The position numbers were made by a program, and so were the translations under genes. The notes under the pieces are model-generated. The model was not told the DNA's origin, did no database searches, and saw only the letters and a list, made by a program, of their open reading frames with translations. DNA of 64,000 nucleotides. Origin: SKHV01 sp963678565 (lineage in GTDB: Bacteria; Bacteroidota; Bacteroidia; Bacteroidales; Prolixibacteraceae). The stretch spans positions 434,001 through 498,000 of the forward strand of contig OY782875.1 in assembly GCA_963678565.1 (NCBI GenBank). Direction: 5' to 3'. Shown here one piece after another: positions 9,287 to 17,638 of the stretch (its first letter is position 1; every line of letters begins with the position of its first letter).

Positions 9287-10960
9287 TTATTCAACCTTAC
9301 CAGCAGCTAAAATTGAATTATAGCGTGTTGGGTCGTTTAGTATTTCTTTTGCTTTTAAAATGGCTGGATCTTCTTTCAGTGCTATTTTAATTGCGCCTTT
9401 TTGATAATAGTAACGCGATATAATTTCACTTTGAAGAAGGTCTGAAATTTCATCTTTAAATTGATTTAAGTCTCTTTCAATATCATGTTTTAACATTTCG
9501 CTGAGCTTTTCAATTTCTGCATCAATCAATTCAAGATAACGCTCTTTTTTTGCAGTTGCTTTTAGTGCTTCTAAAATATCTTCGGTTTCTGATGAATAAT
9601 TGAAATCGTTATTTATAACATATTGAGTAAAATCTTCATACAAGTCATCGGTGATTTTAAAGTCCTCAGGCGCTGGAATACTTTCATTTTCGGCACGATA
9701 GATTGTTGCAAAATCAAACACCATCGATTCACGAATTAAATTTACTGAAAGACTGCTAAAGTTTTCTTTTTCAATTTTAATGTCGGGGATGATCCCTCCA
9801 CCATCGTAAACAATACGTCCGTTCTTCGTTGTGAATTCACTGATCAGAGAATCGGGAATATGTCCAACACTTCCGTCTTCATTGCGATGAGAATAGTCTA
9901 AAGCCTGAATACATCTTCCACTCGGAATATAATATTTTGCAGTTGTAATTTTTAATTTGGCATTGTAGCTTAAATCGCGGGTTGTTTGAACCAAGCCTTT
10001 ACCAAAGGTGCGCGAACCAATTAAAACCCCACGGTCTAAATCCTGAATGGTTCCCGAAACAATTTCCGATGCAGAAGCAGAACCACGATCGACCAATACG
10101 ACCAAAGGCATGATTGTATCTACCGGATTGCCCATAGTGTTGTAGGTTTTATCCCACTGTTTCAGTTTTCCTTTGGTGCTCACTACTTCTTGTCCTTTAG
10201 GTATAAAAAGGTTCGAAAGATTTACTGCTTCAATCAACAAACCGCCTGGATTTCCGCGCAAGTCGAGTACAATGTTTTTTGCTCCTTTTACCTCGCGTAA
10301 TTCAAGCAACGCCTTTTTTACCTTTTCGGCACAGTTTTTAGTGAAGTTCGTTAAGTTGATATAACCGGTATTTTCATCAATCATACCATAATAAGCTACC
10401 GGGTCGATGCTTATTTTTTCACGAACAACATTGAAAGTTAAAGGTTTCTTCTCATTTAATCGAAGTACTTTCAACTTTAATTCTTCACCTGGCGATCCTT
10501 TTAAAAGATTGCTTACATCTTGCGTTTCCTTGTTGGTGACCGATTTTCCATCAATCTCAAGAAATTTATCTCCGGCACGTAAACCCGATTTTTCAGCAGG
10601 AAATCCTTCGTACGGTTCTGATACCACAACATATTCATCTTGCTTGCGAATTAAAGCACCAATACCGCCGTATTCGCCTGTGGTCATGAATCGAAGATCT
10701 TCAATTTCGTTTTCAGGGATATAGGTAGTGTAAGGGTCAAGCGAGACAAGCATTTCATCAATACTCTCTTTAACCAATTCACTCGGATCAACTTCATCAA
10801 CATAGAACGTGTTTAGTTCACGAAACAGCGAGTAATAGATGTCCAGATTTTTCGCAATTTGAAAATTCTTATCATCCACTCTGTTTAAGCTCATCAGGCT
10901 TAAGCCGCCTACAATTGCGATGGCAATAAAAAGAATTAGTTTTTTATTCGATTTTATCAT
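9287..10960 (-). CDS. S41-family C-terminal processing peptidase (Ctp/Prc type)
   Basis: A 557-residue periplasmic protease. Seen: N-terminal signal anchor (LILFIAIAIVGGLSL); PDZ domain about residues 85-170 (GGIGALIRKQ, GLRAGDKFLEIDG); S41 catalytic core with DLRGNPGG, then GSASASEIVSG carrying the likely catalytic Ser296, and TFGKG with the likely general base Lys321. The 25-residue spacing between these matches E. coli Tsp. A helical C-terminal extension of about 150 residues follows. Family role: cleavage of periplasmic or envelope proteins from the C terminus. It ends at the shared terminator and has its own candidate promoter at 11016-11023, so it is probably transcribed separately from the mpg-guaD genes upstream. 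Confidence 0.93.
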   Translation of the reverse strand: MIKSNKKLILFIAIAIVGGLSLMSLNRVDDKNFQIAKNLDIYYSLFRELNTFYVDEVDPSELVKESIDEMLVSLDPYTTYIPENEIEDLRFMTTGEYGGIGALIRKQDEYVVVSEPYEGFPAEKSGLRAGDKFLEIDGKSVTNKETQDVSNLLKGSPGEELKLKVLRLNEKKPLTFNVVREKISIDPVAYYGMIDENTGYINLTNFTKNCAEKVKKALLELREVKGAKNIVLDLRGNPGGLLIEAVNLSNLFIPKGQEVVSTKGKLKQWDKTYNTMGNPVDTIMPLVVLVDRGSASASEIVSGTIQDLDRGVLIGSRTFGKGLVQTTRDLSYNAKLKITTAKYYIPSGRCIQALDYSHRNEDGSVGHIPDSLISEFTTKNGRIVYDGGGIIPDIKIEKENFSSLSVNLIRESMVFDFATIYRAENESIPAPEDFKITDDLYEDFTQYVINNDFNYSSETEDILEALKATAKKERYLELIDAEIEKLSEMLKHDIERDLNQFKDEISDLLQSEIISRYYYQKGAIKIALKEDPAILKAKEILNDPTRYNSILAAGKVE

Positions 10961-11015
10961 AGTTGTACGTTTTTCGAATTAACAGAAAAAAGTTGCTTAT
11001 TATCAGCACGAAAGA

Positions 11016-11023
11016 CAAAAGTA
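11016..11023 (-). promoter_or_regulatory. Candidate -7 promoter element for the S41 protease
   Basis: On the minus strand the sequence reads TACTTTTG, a full match to TAnnTTTG. It lies 56 bases before the protease ATG and after the end of the upstream mpg gene. No convincing -33 TTG was found at the usual spacing. Confidence 0.45.
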
Positions 11024-11071
11024 GTATTTCGAATGAAAAGTTGATTTAAAAAAGTCTTAAACAATGTAAAA

Positions 11072-11593
11072 TTACTTGTCGAAATCAGCTTTAAATCGCC
11101 AAGGTTTATTGGCCCACTCTTTTCCTGCATAATCAATTCCTACCCTTTTTGAACAGTTGTACGCAAGTTTTATACCATCGTCTTCGAGCCATAACTCCTC
11201 TGAATTGACCACGGAAGAACCATACAGGTGTTTATTTAGTTGAAGTGCTTTGCCTACTCTGCCAGGGCCATCGATACCTTCCACACCACGAATTAAAACT
11301 GCTGCCGGATAATTAATTTCTGAAGTTACAAAGTTGAGAAGCCAATACATACCATAAATTAAGTAAACATAAATGCTTCCGCCTTGCTGATACATTACTT
11401 CGGTGCGTTTGGTTTTTCCTTTTGAAGCATGACAAGCCAAATCCTCCTCACCTCGATAGGCTTCTGTTTCAGTAATTCTGAATTTTTGAATGCTACCATC
11501 ATCAAATTTTCTAACAATTAGTTTGCCCAGTAATTCTGGGGCAAGTTCTAAACAGTCGCGATTGAAGAATTCGATTCCAAGCCTTTGAGTCAT
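11072..11593 (-). CDS. mpg: Methylpurine-DNA glycosylase (3-methyladenine DNA glycosylase, AAG/MPG family)
   Basis: 173 residues, shorter than the roughly 190-200 of many bacterial relatives but covering the whole core. Seen: FFNRDCLELAPELLGKLIVR at the N terminus, ITETEAYRGEEDLACHA with the catalytic Glu, then YVYLIYGMYWLLNFVT and PAAVLIRGVEGIDGPGRVGKAL, all hallmarks of the AAG family. It removes alkylated and deaminated purines such as 3-methyladenine and hypoxanthine from DNA in base excision repair. Its ATG overlaps the stop of the upstream guanine deaminase gene by one base (TAATG), indicating translational coupling in one operon. Confidence 0.93.
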   Translation of the reverse strand: MTQRLGIEFFNRDCLELAPELLGKLIVRKFDDGSIQKFRITETEAYRGEEDLACHASKGKTKRTEVMYQQGGSIYVYLIYGMYWLLNFVTSEINYPAAVLIRGVEGIDGPGRVGKALQLNKHLYGSSVVNSEELWLEDDGIKLAYNCSKRVGIDYAGKEWANKPWRFKADFDK

Positions 11594-12060
11594 TAATAGG
11601 GGGTTTTGTCCTTCAGATTAATCCAATCTGTAAAAGGTTGTATGGAATTGTTGATCTCGATTTTTTGAAAAGGAATATTCCGAGCCATCAAAGGCTTTTT
11701 GATTTCTTGATAAATAAAAGCATCATCAAATCCAGCTTTCTCTGCGTCGTTATGATTGGCAGCAAAATATACTTTGTCGAGATGTGCCCAATAAATTGCC
11801 GAAAGGCACATGGGGCAAGGTTCACAAGAGGTGTAAATTTCGCATCCTTCTAAATTGAATGTATTTAACTTTTGTGAAGCTTCGCGAATGGCTTGAACCT
11901 CGGCATGTGCCGTTGGATCGTTTTTAAGGGTAACAGAGTTAACCCCCGATGCAATAACTTTGTTGTCTTTAACAATTACTGCTCCGAAAGGTCCGCCTCC
12001 ATTTTTAATATTTTCAACAGCCAAATGAATGGCTTGTTGCATGAACACTTTTTTGCTCAT
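11593..12060 (-). CDS. guaD: Guanine deaminase, cytidine-deaminase-fold family
   Basis: 155 residues, the same size as Bacillus subtilis GuaD and matching it along its length. Zinc-site motifs: TAHAE with His52 and the catalytic Glu54, and PCPMC with Cys82 and Cys85. The C-terminal stretch GFDDAFIYQEI and the terminal aromatic segment are shared with GuaD and separate it from tRNA adenosine deaminase TadA. It converts guanine to xanthine. It lies 8 bases after ppa and overlaps mpg by one base, so the three probably form one operon. A broader nucleoside deaminase specificity cannot be excluded. Confidence 0.85.
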   Translation of the reverse strand: MSKKVFMQQAIHLAVENIKNGGGPFGAVIVKDNKVIASGVNSVTLKNDPTAHAEVQAIREASQKLNTFNLEGCEIYTSCEPCPMCLSAIYWAHLDKVYFAANHNDAEKAGFDDAFIYQEIKKPLMARNIPFQKIEINNSIQPFTDWINLKDKTPY

Positions 12061-12068
12061 TATGGTAT

Positions 12069-12740
12069 TTATTTTTCTGCTAAAAGTGCACCCAAATTGT
12101 CGAATCGATTGTTATAATCATTCATTGCCAAATGAATTACTTTGTGGGCTTCATCTTTACCGTAGGTATGTGGAATTTCAGAAATAGTGGGCGCTCCGGG
12201 AAGATCTTTATAAGTTAAAAAGTAGTGTTTTAAGCGTTTCACTACAAATTCGGGTAACTCACTAACGTCTTCGTATTTTCCGTAAACAACATCGTTTTTC
12301 ATTACCGCAATAATTTTGTCGTCTGCTTCATTACCATCGAGCATTCTAAATCCTCCAACTGGTTTTGCATCCACCAAAATATCGCCGTGTGCAATGGTTT
12401 TTTCTGTAAGAACAACAATATCTAATGGGTCACCATCACCAATGATTCCTTCGCGTTTAACCATAGAAGAACAATAGCTTCCTACTTCTTTTCCACAATA
12501 AGTTTGTGGTAAAAAACCATAAAGAGCAGGTAGTAAACTTGAGTACTTTTGAGGACGATCCAGTTTTAAGTATCCGCTACCCTTATCAATTTCGTATTTC
12601 ACAGTATCGGTTGAAACCATCTCAATAAATGAGGTAACTGTTTTTGGTGCGCTGTTGCCAATGGGTACACCATGCCAAGGGTGAGATTTGTAGCGTAGAC
12701 CCATTAATCGGCCTATTGGATCTGAAAATTTGTCTGTCAT
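12069..12740 (-). CDS. ppa: Inorganic pyrophosphatase (family I)
   Basis: 223 residues. The family signature with metal-binding acids is clear: GDGDPLDIVVL, near residue 100. Other family segments are YEIDKGSGYLKLDR, the YGFLPQTYCG region and FLTYKDLPG. The protein is somewhat longer at the N terminus than E. coli Ppa, as in the Bacteroidota type. It hydrolyses pyrophosphate from biosynthetic reactions in the cytoplasm. It is first in a short minus-strand run with guaD and mpg, and 121 bases separate it from yifB upstream. Confidence 0.93.
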   Translation of the reverse strand: MTDKFSDPIGRLMGLRYKSHPWHGVPIGNSAPKTVTSFIEMVSTDTVKYEIDKGSGYLKLDRPQKYSSLLPALYGFLPQTYCGKEVGSYCSSMVKREGIIGDGDPLDIVVLTEKTIAHGDILVDAKPVGGFRMLDGNEADDKIIAVMKNDVVYGKYEDVSELPEFVVKRLKHYFLTYKDLPGAPTISEIPHTYGKDEAHKVIHLAMNDYNNRFDNLGALLAEK

Positions 12741-12755
12741 TTTTTTTGATTTCTA

Positions 12756-12779
12756 ATAGAATAGTTTCTGTTATTCTAT
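12756..12779. repeat. Inverted repeat upstream of ppa
   Basis: ATAGAATA (12756-12763) and TATTCTAT (12772-12779) are perfect reverse complements with an 8-base gap, within the 5' region of ppa (minus strand). It could be an operator or a weak attenuator stem; no T run follows on the minus strand. Confidence 0.3.
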
Positions 12780-12861
12780 AGGAACCCAAATTTAGTAAAG
12801 AATGTTTGCTAGAACCATGATAAATTCTAAATAAATTTAGAGATTTAACTTACTGAATACA

Positions 12862-14403
12862 CTAATTGTTGCCCCAGCTTTCTCGATCAAGACTTCTGTA
12901 TTGAATTGCTTCAGCAATATGATGTGCTTGAATTTGTTCTTCATTCGCTAAGTCGGCAATGGTTCTGGCTACCTTTAAAATTCGATCGTAGGCTCTGGCA
13001 GAAAGTCCTAATTTCTCCATGGCTGTTTTTAATAATTTAGCACCAGCCCGATCGGGCAAAGCAAATTTCCGTTGTTGTTTTGGACTCATTTGGGCATTGC
13101 AGAATACTTCTGAATTTTCTGCAAAACGATGGGATTGAATTTGTCGGGCTAAAATCACCCGTTGGCGAATTGTTTTACTTGATTCATTCTCTGAAGATTC
13201 AGCAAGTTTCTCAAATGCTACCGGAACTACCTCTAAATGAATGTCGATTCGATCGAGCAAGGGACCTGAAATTCGATTGAGATATTTAGTGACCAAACCG
13301 GGTGCACAAACACAATCGCGCTCAGGATGGTTGTAGTAGCCACATGGACAAGGATTCATACTGGCAACCAACATTACGCTGGCCGGGTAATCAACCGTAA
13401 ACTTTGCTCTCGAAATGGTAATGTGACGGTCTTCCAAGGGTTGTCGCATAACTTCTAAAACAGTTCGTTTGAATTCGGGCAATTCGTCTAGAAATAGAAC
13501 ACCGTTGTGAGCCAAGCTAATTTCACCGGGTTGTGGAAAGGTTCCGCCACCAACTAAAGCCACATCAGAAATGGTATGGTGAGGAGAACGAAATGGGCGT
13601 TGAGTCATCAAAGAGGTTTCGCTATCAATTTGACCGGCAACCGAATGTATTTTGGTGGTATCTAGTGCTTCAGGCAAACTAAAAGGGGGTAGAATTGATG
13701 GAATTCTTTTGGCTAGCATGGTTTTTCCAGACCCGGGAGGACCAATCATTAAGATATTGTGGCCTCCCGAGGCTGCAATTTCTAGAGCACGTTTCACCGA
13801 TTCTTGGCCTTTTACATCCGAGAAGTCGAGATCGGAGTTCATCATCTTGTTAAAAAATTCATTGCGGGTATCGACAACAGTTTCTGGCAATTCAATTTTT
13901 TCTTCAAAAAAATCAATTACTTGTTTAATATTTTCTACACCATAGATTTTTAATCGATCCACCACTGCTGCTTCTTTTGCATTTTGTTTTGGTAGAATGA
14001 ATCCTTCAAATCCTTCCTCTCGAGCTTTAATAGCTATGGGTAAAACCCCTTTTATAGGTTGTAAGCTTCCGTCTAAAGAAAGTTCTCCCATAATGATGTA
14101 TTTCTCTAGTTTGTTGGTTTTTATTTGCTCAGAAGCAGATAGAATTCCAATAGCCAGCGGAAGATCATAAGCGGAGCCTTCTTTGCGAATATCGGCTGGA
14201 GCCATATTGATAATCACTTTTTTACCGGGAAGTTTGTAGCCTGTTTCGCGCAGAGCCGAGTCAATTCTTTGTTGACTTTCACGAACAGCATTGTCGGGTA
14301 ATCCAACAATGTGAAATTTTATCCCAGTTGAAACTGCAACTTCAATGGTGATCGTAATTGCATGAATGCCCTGAACAGCACTTCCAAATGTTTTTACTAA
14401 CAT
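12862..14403 (-). CDS. YifB/ComM-family magnesium-chelatase-like AAA+ ATPase
   Basis: 513 residues, the usual length. An N-terminal Lon-S5-like domain (HIVGLPDNAVRESQQRI, KKVIINMAPADIRKEG) is followed by the Mg-chelatase-type AAA+ module: Walker A IGPPGSGKTMLAKR near residue 220, LFLDELPEF as Walker B, and the sensor region. A cysteine cluster (NPCPCGYYNHPERDCVCAPG) and the C-terminal RAYDRILKVARTIADL helix are typical. Family knowledge: ComM is a helicase that promotes branch migration during natural transformation; the role of YifB in non-competent bacteria is unclear. Transcription is divergent from the small tail-anchored protein and mutL. Confidence 0.93.
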   Translation of the reverse strand: MLVKTFGSAVQGIHAITITIEVAVSTGIKFHIVGLPDNAVRESQQRIDSALRETGYKLPGKKVIINMAPADIRKEGSAYDLPLAIGILSASEQIKTNKLEKYIIMGELSLDGSLQPIKGVLPIAIKAREEGFEGFILPKQNAKEAAVVDRLKIYGVENIKQVIDFFEEKIELPETVVDTRNEFFNKMMNSDLDFSDVKGQESVKRALEIAASGGHNILMIGPPGSGKTMLAKRIPSILPPFSLPEALDTTKIHSVAGQIDSETSLMTQRPFRSPHHTISDVALVGGGTFPQPGEISLAHNGVLFLDELPEFKRTVLEVMRQPLEDRHITISRAKFTVDYPASVMLVASMNPCPCGYYNHPERDCVCAPGLVTKYLNRISGPLLDRIDIHLEVVPVAFEKLAESSENESSKTIRQRVILARQIQSHRFAENSEVFCNAQMSPKQQRKFALPDRAGAKLLKTAMEKLGLSARAYDRILKVARTIADLANEEQIQAHHIAEAIQYRSLDRESWGNN

Positions 14404-14541
14404 GGTTTGGTTTTTCTACAAGATAGCAAAACAATACATCATTTCAAATAGTATACATCGCATTCGGAGGTACATATTTATTTTTAAGATATTCTGGCAT
14501 GAGTGTTGCAGATTAAACTTCGAAGAAGCTAAATTTTAAAC

Positions 14542-14549
14542 TATCTTTG
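14542..14549 (+). promoter_or_regulatory. -7 promoter element for the small protein-mutL unit
   Basis: TATCTTTG matches TAnnTTTG exactly and ends 18 bases before the ATG at 14568. Transcription would start near 14555, which rules out the in-frame TTG at 14547 as the start codon of the small gene. Confidence 0.6.
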
Positions 14550-14567
14550 TTTATAAAATATACGATT

Positions 14568-14852
14568 ATGGGAGGTTTTTTTCATACGCCGAAACCAAAA
14601 ACATTTGAGCCAAAGCCCCGTTTTTACGATCCTGAGAAAGAGGAACGCGATAAATTGATTCGTCAATTGAAGGCAAAACACGGAGTTGAAGATGATGATG
14701 ACAAAAAGAAACCAACATTGGGACCTGGTGATTTTCGAAAGGGGATGGTTGGAAATAAATTTTCGATGAGTGTCCAACGCCGAAAATCAAACACTCGTTT
14801 GTTGGTTCTTGTTATTTTGTTAGGTTTGATGGTATTTTTCATGTTAAAATAG
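14568..14852 (+). CDS. Small tail-anchored membrane protein of unknown function
   Basis: 94 residues from the ATG at 14568. The N-terminal part is Pro- and charge-rich (FHTPKPKTFEPKPRFYDPEKEERDKL), the middle has an acidic then basic run (DDDDKKKK-like), and the C terminus is one hydrophobic segment (LLVLVILLGLMVFFML) that ends the protein. This predicts a cytoplasmic domain held in the inner membrane by a C-terminal tail. Similar short KPRxFYDPEKE proteins are, as I recall, found in other Bacteroidota, without known function. It lies 9 bases upstream of mutL and probably shares its transcript. Confidence 0.75.
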   Translation: MGGFFHTPKPKTFEPKPRFYDPEKEERDKLIRQLKAKHGVEDDDDKKKPTLGPGDFRKGMVGNKFSMSVQRRKSNTRLLVLVILLGLMVFFMLK

Positions 14853-14861
14853 CAATTAATA

Positions 14862-16703
14862 GTGACCGATATAATTCAGCTATTACCCGATGCTGTGGCA
14901 AATCAGATCGCAGCAGGTGAGGTAATTCAACGCCCTGCATCTGTAATAAAAGAGTTGGTAGAAAATTCTATTGATTCGGGTGCAACAAAAATTCAAATTA
15001 CCATTAAAGATGCCGGCAGAACCCTGATTCAGGTAACCGATAATGGGAAAGGTATGTCGCCCTCGGATGCACGAATGGCTTTTGAGCGACATGCAACTTC
15101 AAAGATTTCATCGGCCGATGATTTGTTTTCAATTAAAACGATGGGCTTTCGCGGCGAAGCATTGGCCTCAATTGTTTCGGTAGCCGATGTGGAACTTTCG
15201 ACCAAGCAAGAACAGGATGAAATTGGAACTTTTATCCATATTGCCGGCTCTGAATTAAAGAAGCAAGAAGTAATTTCTTGTGTCGATGGAACCACCTTGA
15301 AAATTAAAAATTTGTTTTTTAACGTACCAGCTCGACGAAAATTTCTAAAATCGAATAGTACCGAATTAAAACATATACTGAATGAATTTCATCGGGTTGC
15401 ATTGGCCAATCCTGAAATTGCCTTTTCAATTTATAACAACGATTCTCTTATTCACGATCTGCCTTCAGCCAATAATCGTAAACGCATTGTGAATTTATTT
15501 GGCAACAATATGAATCAAAGTTTGATTCCCATTGAAAGTGAAACTTCCTTGGTGAAAATTAGCGGATTTGTTGGGCAACCCAAGTTTGCAAAGCGCACTT
15601 TTGGAGAGCAATTCTTCTTTGTGAATAACCGTTACATGAAACATTTCTTTTTTAACAAAGCAGTGATGCAGGGTTACGAAAAAATTCTGCCCAAAGAAAT
15701 GTTTCCTTCGTATTTTATTTTCCTCGAAGTTGATCCAAATAGCATTGATATTAATATTCATCCTACGAAAACCGAAATTAAATTCGAGAACGAAAGTTCA
15801 ATTTGGCAGCTATTGCATGCAGCTGTTCGTGAGGGCTTGGGTAAATTTAATGTAGTTCCAAGTATCGATTTCGATCAGGAAGGAAATTTTGAAATGCCGG
15901 CAACCGGCTATCAGGGCGACTTGAAAAACCCAAGTATCGAAACCAATCCCAATTTTAATCCCTTTGAACAACAAACCACTACCATCCGTTCTAAAGGATT
16001 TAGCGATCAGCGCGAAAGAGATTCGCTTGACAATTGGGAGTCGTTGTATAAATTTGATCGTGAGCCTGAATTTGAAATGCCCAATGAACAATCTGTACAG
16101 TCAACGATTTTTGAACAAGAGGCAGAGGAGCCTGTTGAGCAAGGTCGGAACATTATTTTGCTGAAGAATAAGTACATTTTAACACCTGTGAAATCAGGTT
16201 TAATGGTTATTGATCAACGAAGGGCTCATATTCGTATTTTATTTGAAGCCTTCAAAAATATAGTTACTTCAGGCAATAATTCTTGTCAGCAATTGTTGTT
16301 TCCTCAAACAATAGAGGTAAACAGTTCCGATGCTGCTTTGTTAGAATCGGTTTTGGAAGATTTAAATCGTGTTGGATTTGATGTTAGATCTTTTGGACAA
16401 ACCACTTACATTGTAAATGGAATACCCGGGATGCTTTCGGATATGAATATTCAGAAAGTTTTTGAGGAAGTACTCGAAGATTTAAAAACCAAAGAGGTAA
16501 ATTTTGAAGGTAAAAGTCGAGAGAAATTAGCAATTTCATTGGCAAAAGCAGCAGCAATAAATTACGGACAAGCGATTTCGGAGGATGAAGCTGGGCAATT
16601 GATCGATAATTTGTTTGCTTGTGAAACGCCCAATTATACGCCATCGGGAAAAACTGTATTAGAAATCATTCAGTTAGATGAAATTGAAAAAAAGCTAAAA
16701 TAA
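14862..16703 (+). CDS. mutL: DNA mismatch repair protein MutL
   Basis: 613 residues with a GTG start. The N-terminal GHKL ATPase domain is intact: IAAGEVIQRPASVIKELVENSIDSGA, DNGKGM, ATSKI and GFRGEAL; the transducer domain follows, with the NIHPTKTEIKF motif. The C-terminal dimerisation domain is present, but the endonuclease motif DQHAxxExxxxE reads DQRRAHIRILFE at Asp451, and the CPHGRP position reads CETPNYTP at Cys587. MutL couples MutS mismatch recognition to excision. The odd motif suggests this copy may not nick DNA by itself (see finding). It follows the small tail-anchored protein by 9 bases. Confidence 0.95.
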   Translation: MTDIIQLLPDAVANQIAAGEVIQRPASVIKELVENSIDSGATKIQITIKDAGRTLIQVTDNGKGMSPSDARMAFERHATSKISSADDLFSIKTMGFRGEALASIVSVADVELSTKQEQDEIGTFIHIAGSELKKQEVISCVDGTTLKIKNLFFNVPARRKFLKSNSTELKHILNEFHRVALANPEIAFSIYNNDSLIHDLPSANNRKRIVNLFGNNMNQSLIPIESETSLVKISGFVGQPKFAKRTFGEQFFFVNNRYMKHFFFNKAVMQGYEKILPKEMFPSYFIFLEVDPNSIDINIHPTKTEIKFENESSIWQLLHAAVREGLGKFNVVPSIDFDQEGNFEMPATGYQGDLKNPSIETNPNFNPFEQQTTTIRSKGFSDQRERDSLDNWESLYKFDREPEFEMPNEQSVQSTIFEQEAEEPVEQGRNIILLKNKYILTPVKSGLMVIDQRRAHIRILFEAFKNIVTSGNNSCQQLLFPQTIEVNSSDAALLESVLEDLNRVGFDVRSFGQTTYIVNGIPGMLSDMNIQKVFEEVLEDLKTKEVNFEGKSREKLAISLAKAAAINYGQAISEDEAGQLIDNLFACETPNYTPSGKTVLEIIQLDEIEKKLK

Positions 16704-16716
16704 GTAGATGAATTTC

Positions 16717-16751
16717 TTGTCAGTTTGTCAGGAAGTTTTTTGAATTGACAG
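16717..16751. repeat. TTGTCAG repeats upstream of the rhomboid pair
   Basis: TTGTCAG occurs twice in direct orientation (16717-16723 and 16725-16731), and TTGACAG follows at 16745-16751. The cluster lies between mutL and the first rhomboid gene, 50-85 bases before its ATG, a likely place for a regulator site. Which protein would bind is unknown. Confidence 0.35.
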
Positions 16752-16801
16752 CTGATCTCAAGATGGCTTAAATGTTGATAGTAAAAAAATAAACATACAA
16801 T

Positions 16802-17635
16802 ATGTATCAAAATAGATCTCCATTTGCAAATATTCCACCGGTAACCAAAAACCTGATTATTATTAATGCCATCATGTTGTTGGCAACAAAGGTTCTCGCC
16901 GGTTCGGGTATCGATTTAACAAGGTATTTGGGATTATTCTATCCCCAATCGGAATATTTCATTCCAACACAATTTGTAACGCATCTATTTATGCACGGAG
17001 GTTTTTCGCATTTGGTGTTCAATATGTTTGCCTTGTGGATGTTTGGGCGAGTATTGGAAAGTGTTTGGGGGCCTAAACGATTTCTTACTTATTATCTTTT
17101 AACCGGATTGGGCGCAGCGGTTTTACACACCTTTGTGAATTATCTTGAAATTGCGCCAATGGCGAAGGCAATTACCGGATTTGGTAATACGCCAACACCC
17201 GAATTGTTTTCTGCATTTGTGAATAAATATCAGAATTTAATAGAAGGTATGGGATATCGAGCAAGTTCCATTAAGGATTTTTCGATGCAATGGTTTGATA
17301 ATGTTGGTAATTCGAGTTACGAAATAGAAGCAACCAATTTTATGGATAGTTTATTGAATCGTAGAATGAATATTCCTACGGTTGGAGCTTCGGGAGCGGT
17401 ATTTGGCGTTTTATTAGGATTTGGAATGTTGTTCCCTAACACACAGCTAGTATTGTTATTTCCACCAATTCCAATTAAAGCAAAATACATGGTAATTGGT
17501 TATGGTGCTTTGGAATTAATTTTGGGGCTTTCGCAACCCGGAAGTAACATTGCCCATTTTGCCCACTTAGGTGGAATGCTCTTCGGATATATTCTAATTC
17601 GTTACTGGAACAAGAACACGAATCACTTTTATTAA
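16802..17635 (+). CDS. Rhomboid-family intramembrane serine protease
   Basis: 277 residues with about six or seven membrane segments. The rhomboid signature is present: HLFMHGGFSHLVFNMFALWMFG in the early loop-helix region, GASGAVFG with catalytic Ser197, and FAHLGGMLFG with catalytic His255. An insertion of roughly 60 residues (about 125-185) lies between TM2 and the Ser helix, mostly soluble. Rhomboids cleave membrane helices; the substrate is unknown. Its stop is 3 bases before the start of a second rhomboid, so the two are cotranscribed. Confidence 0.92.
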   Translation: MYQNRSPFANIPPVTKNLIIINAIMLLATKVLAGSGIDLTRYLGLFYPQSEYFIPTQFVTHLFMHGGFSHLVFNMFALWMFGRVLESVWGPKRFLTYYLLTGLGAAVLHTFVNYLEIAPMAKAITGFGNTPTPELFSAFVNKYQNLIEGMGYRASSIKDFSMQWFDNVGNSSYEIEATNFMDSLLNRRMNIPTVGASGAVFGVLLGFGMLFPNTQLVLLFPPIPIKAKYMVIGYGALELILGLSQPGSNIAHFAHLGGMLFGYILIRYWNKNTNHFY

Positions 17636-17638
17636 ACA

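Noticed and set aside
10407..10724. Plus-strand open frame of 105 codons
   Set aside because: Antisense to the PDZ region of the S41 protease, which has clear motifs; composition looks like a reverse shadow.
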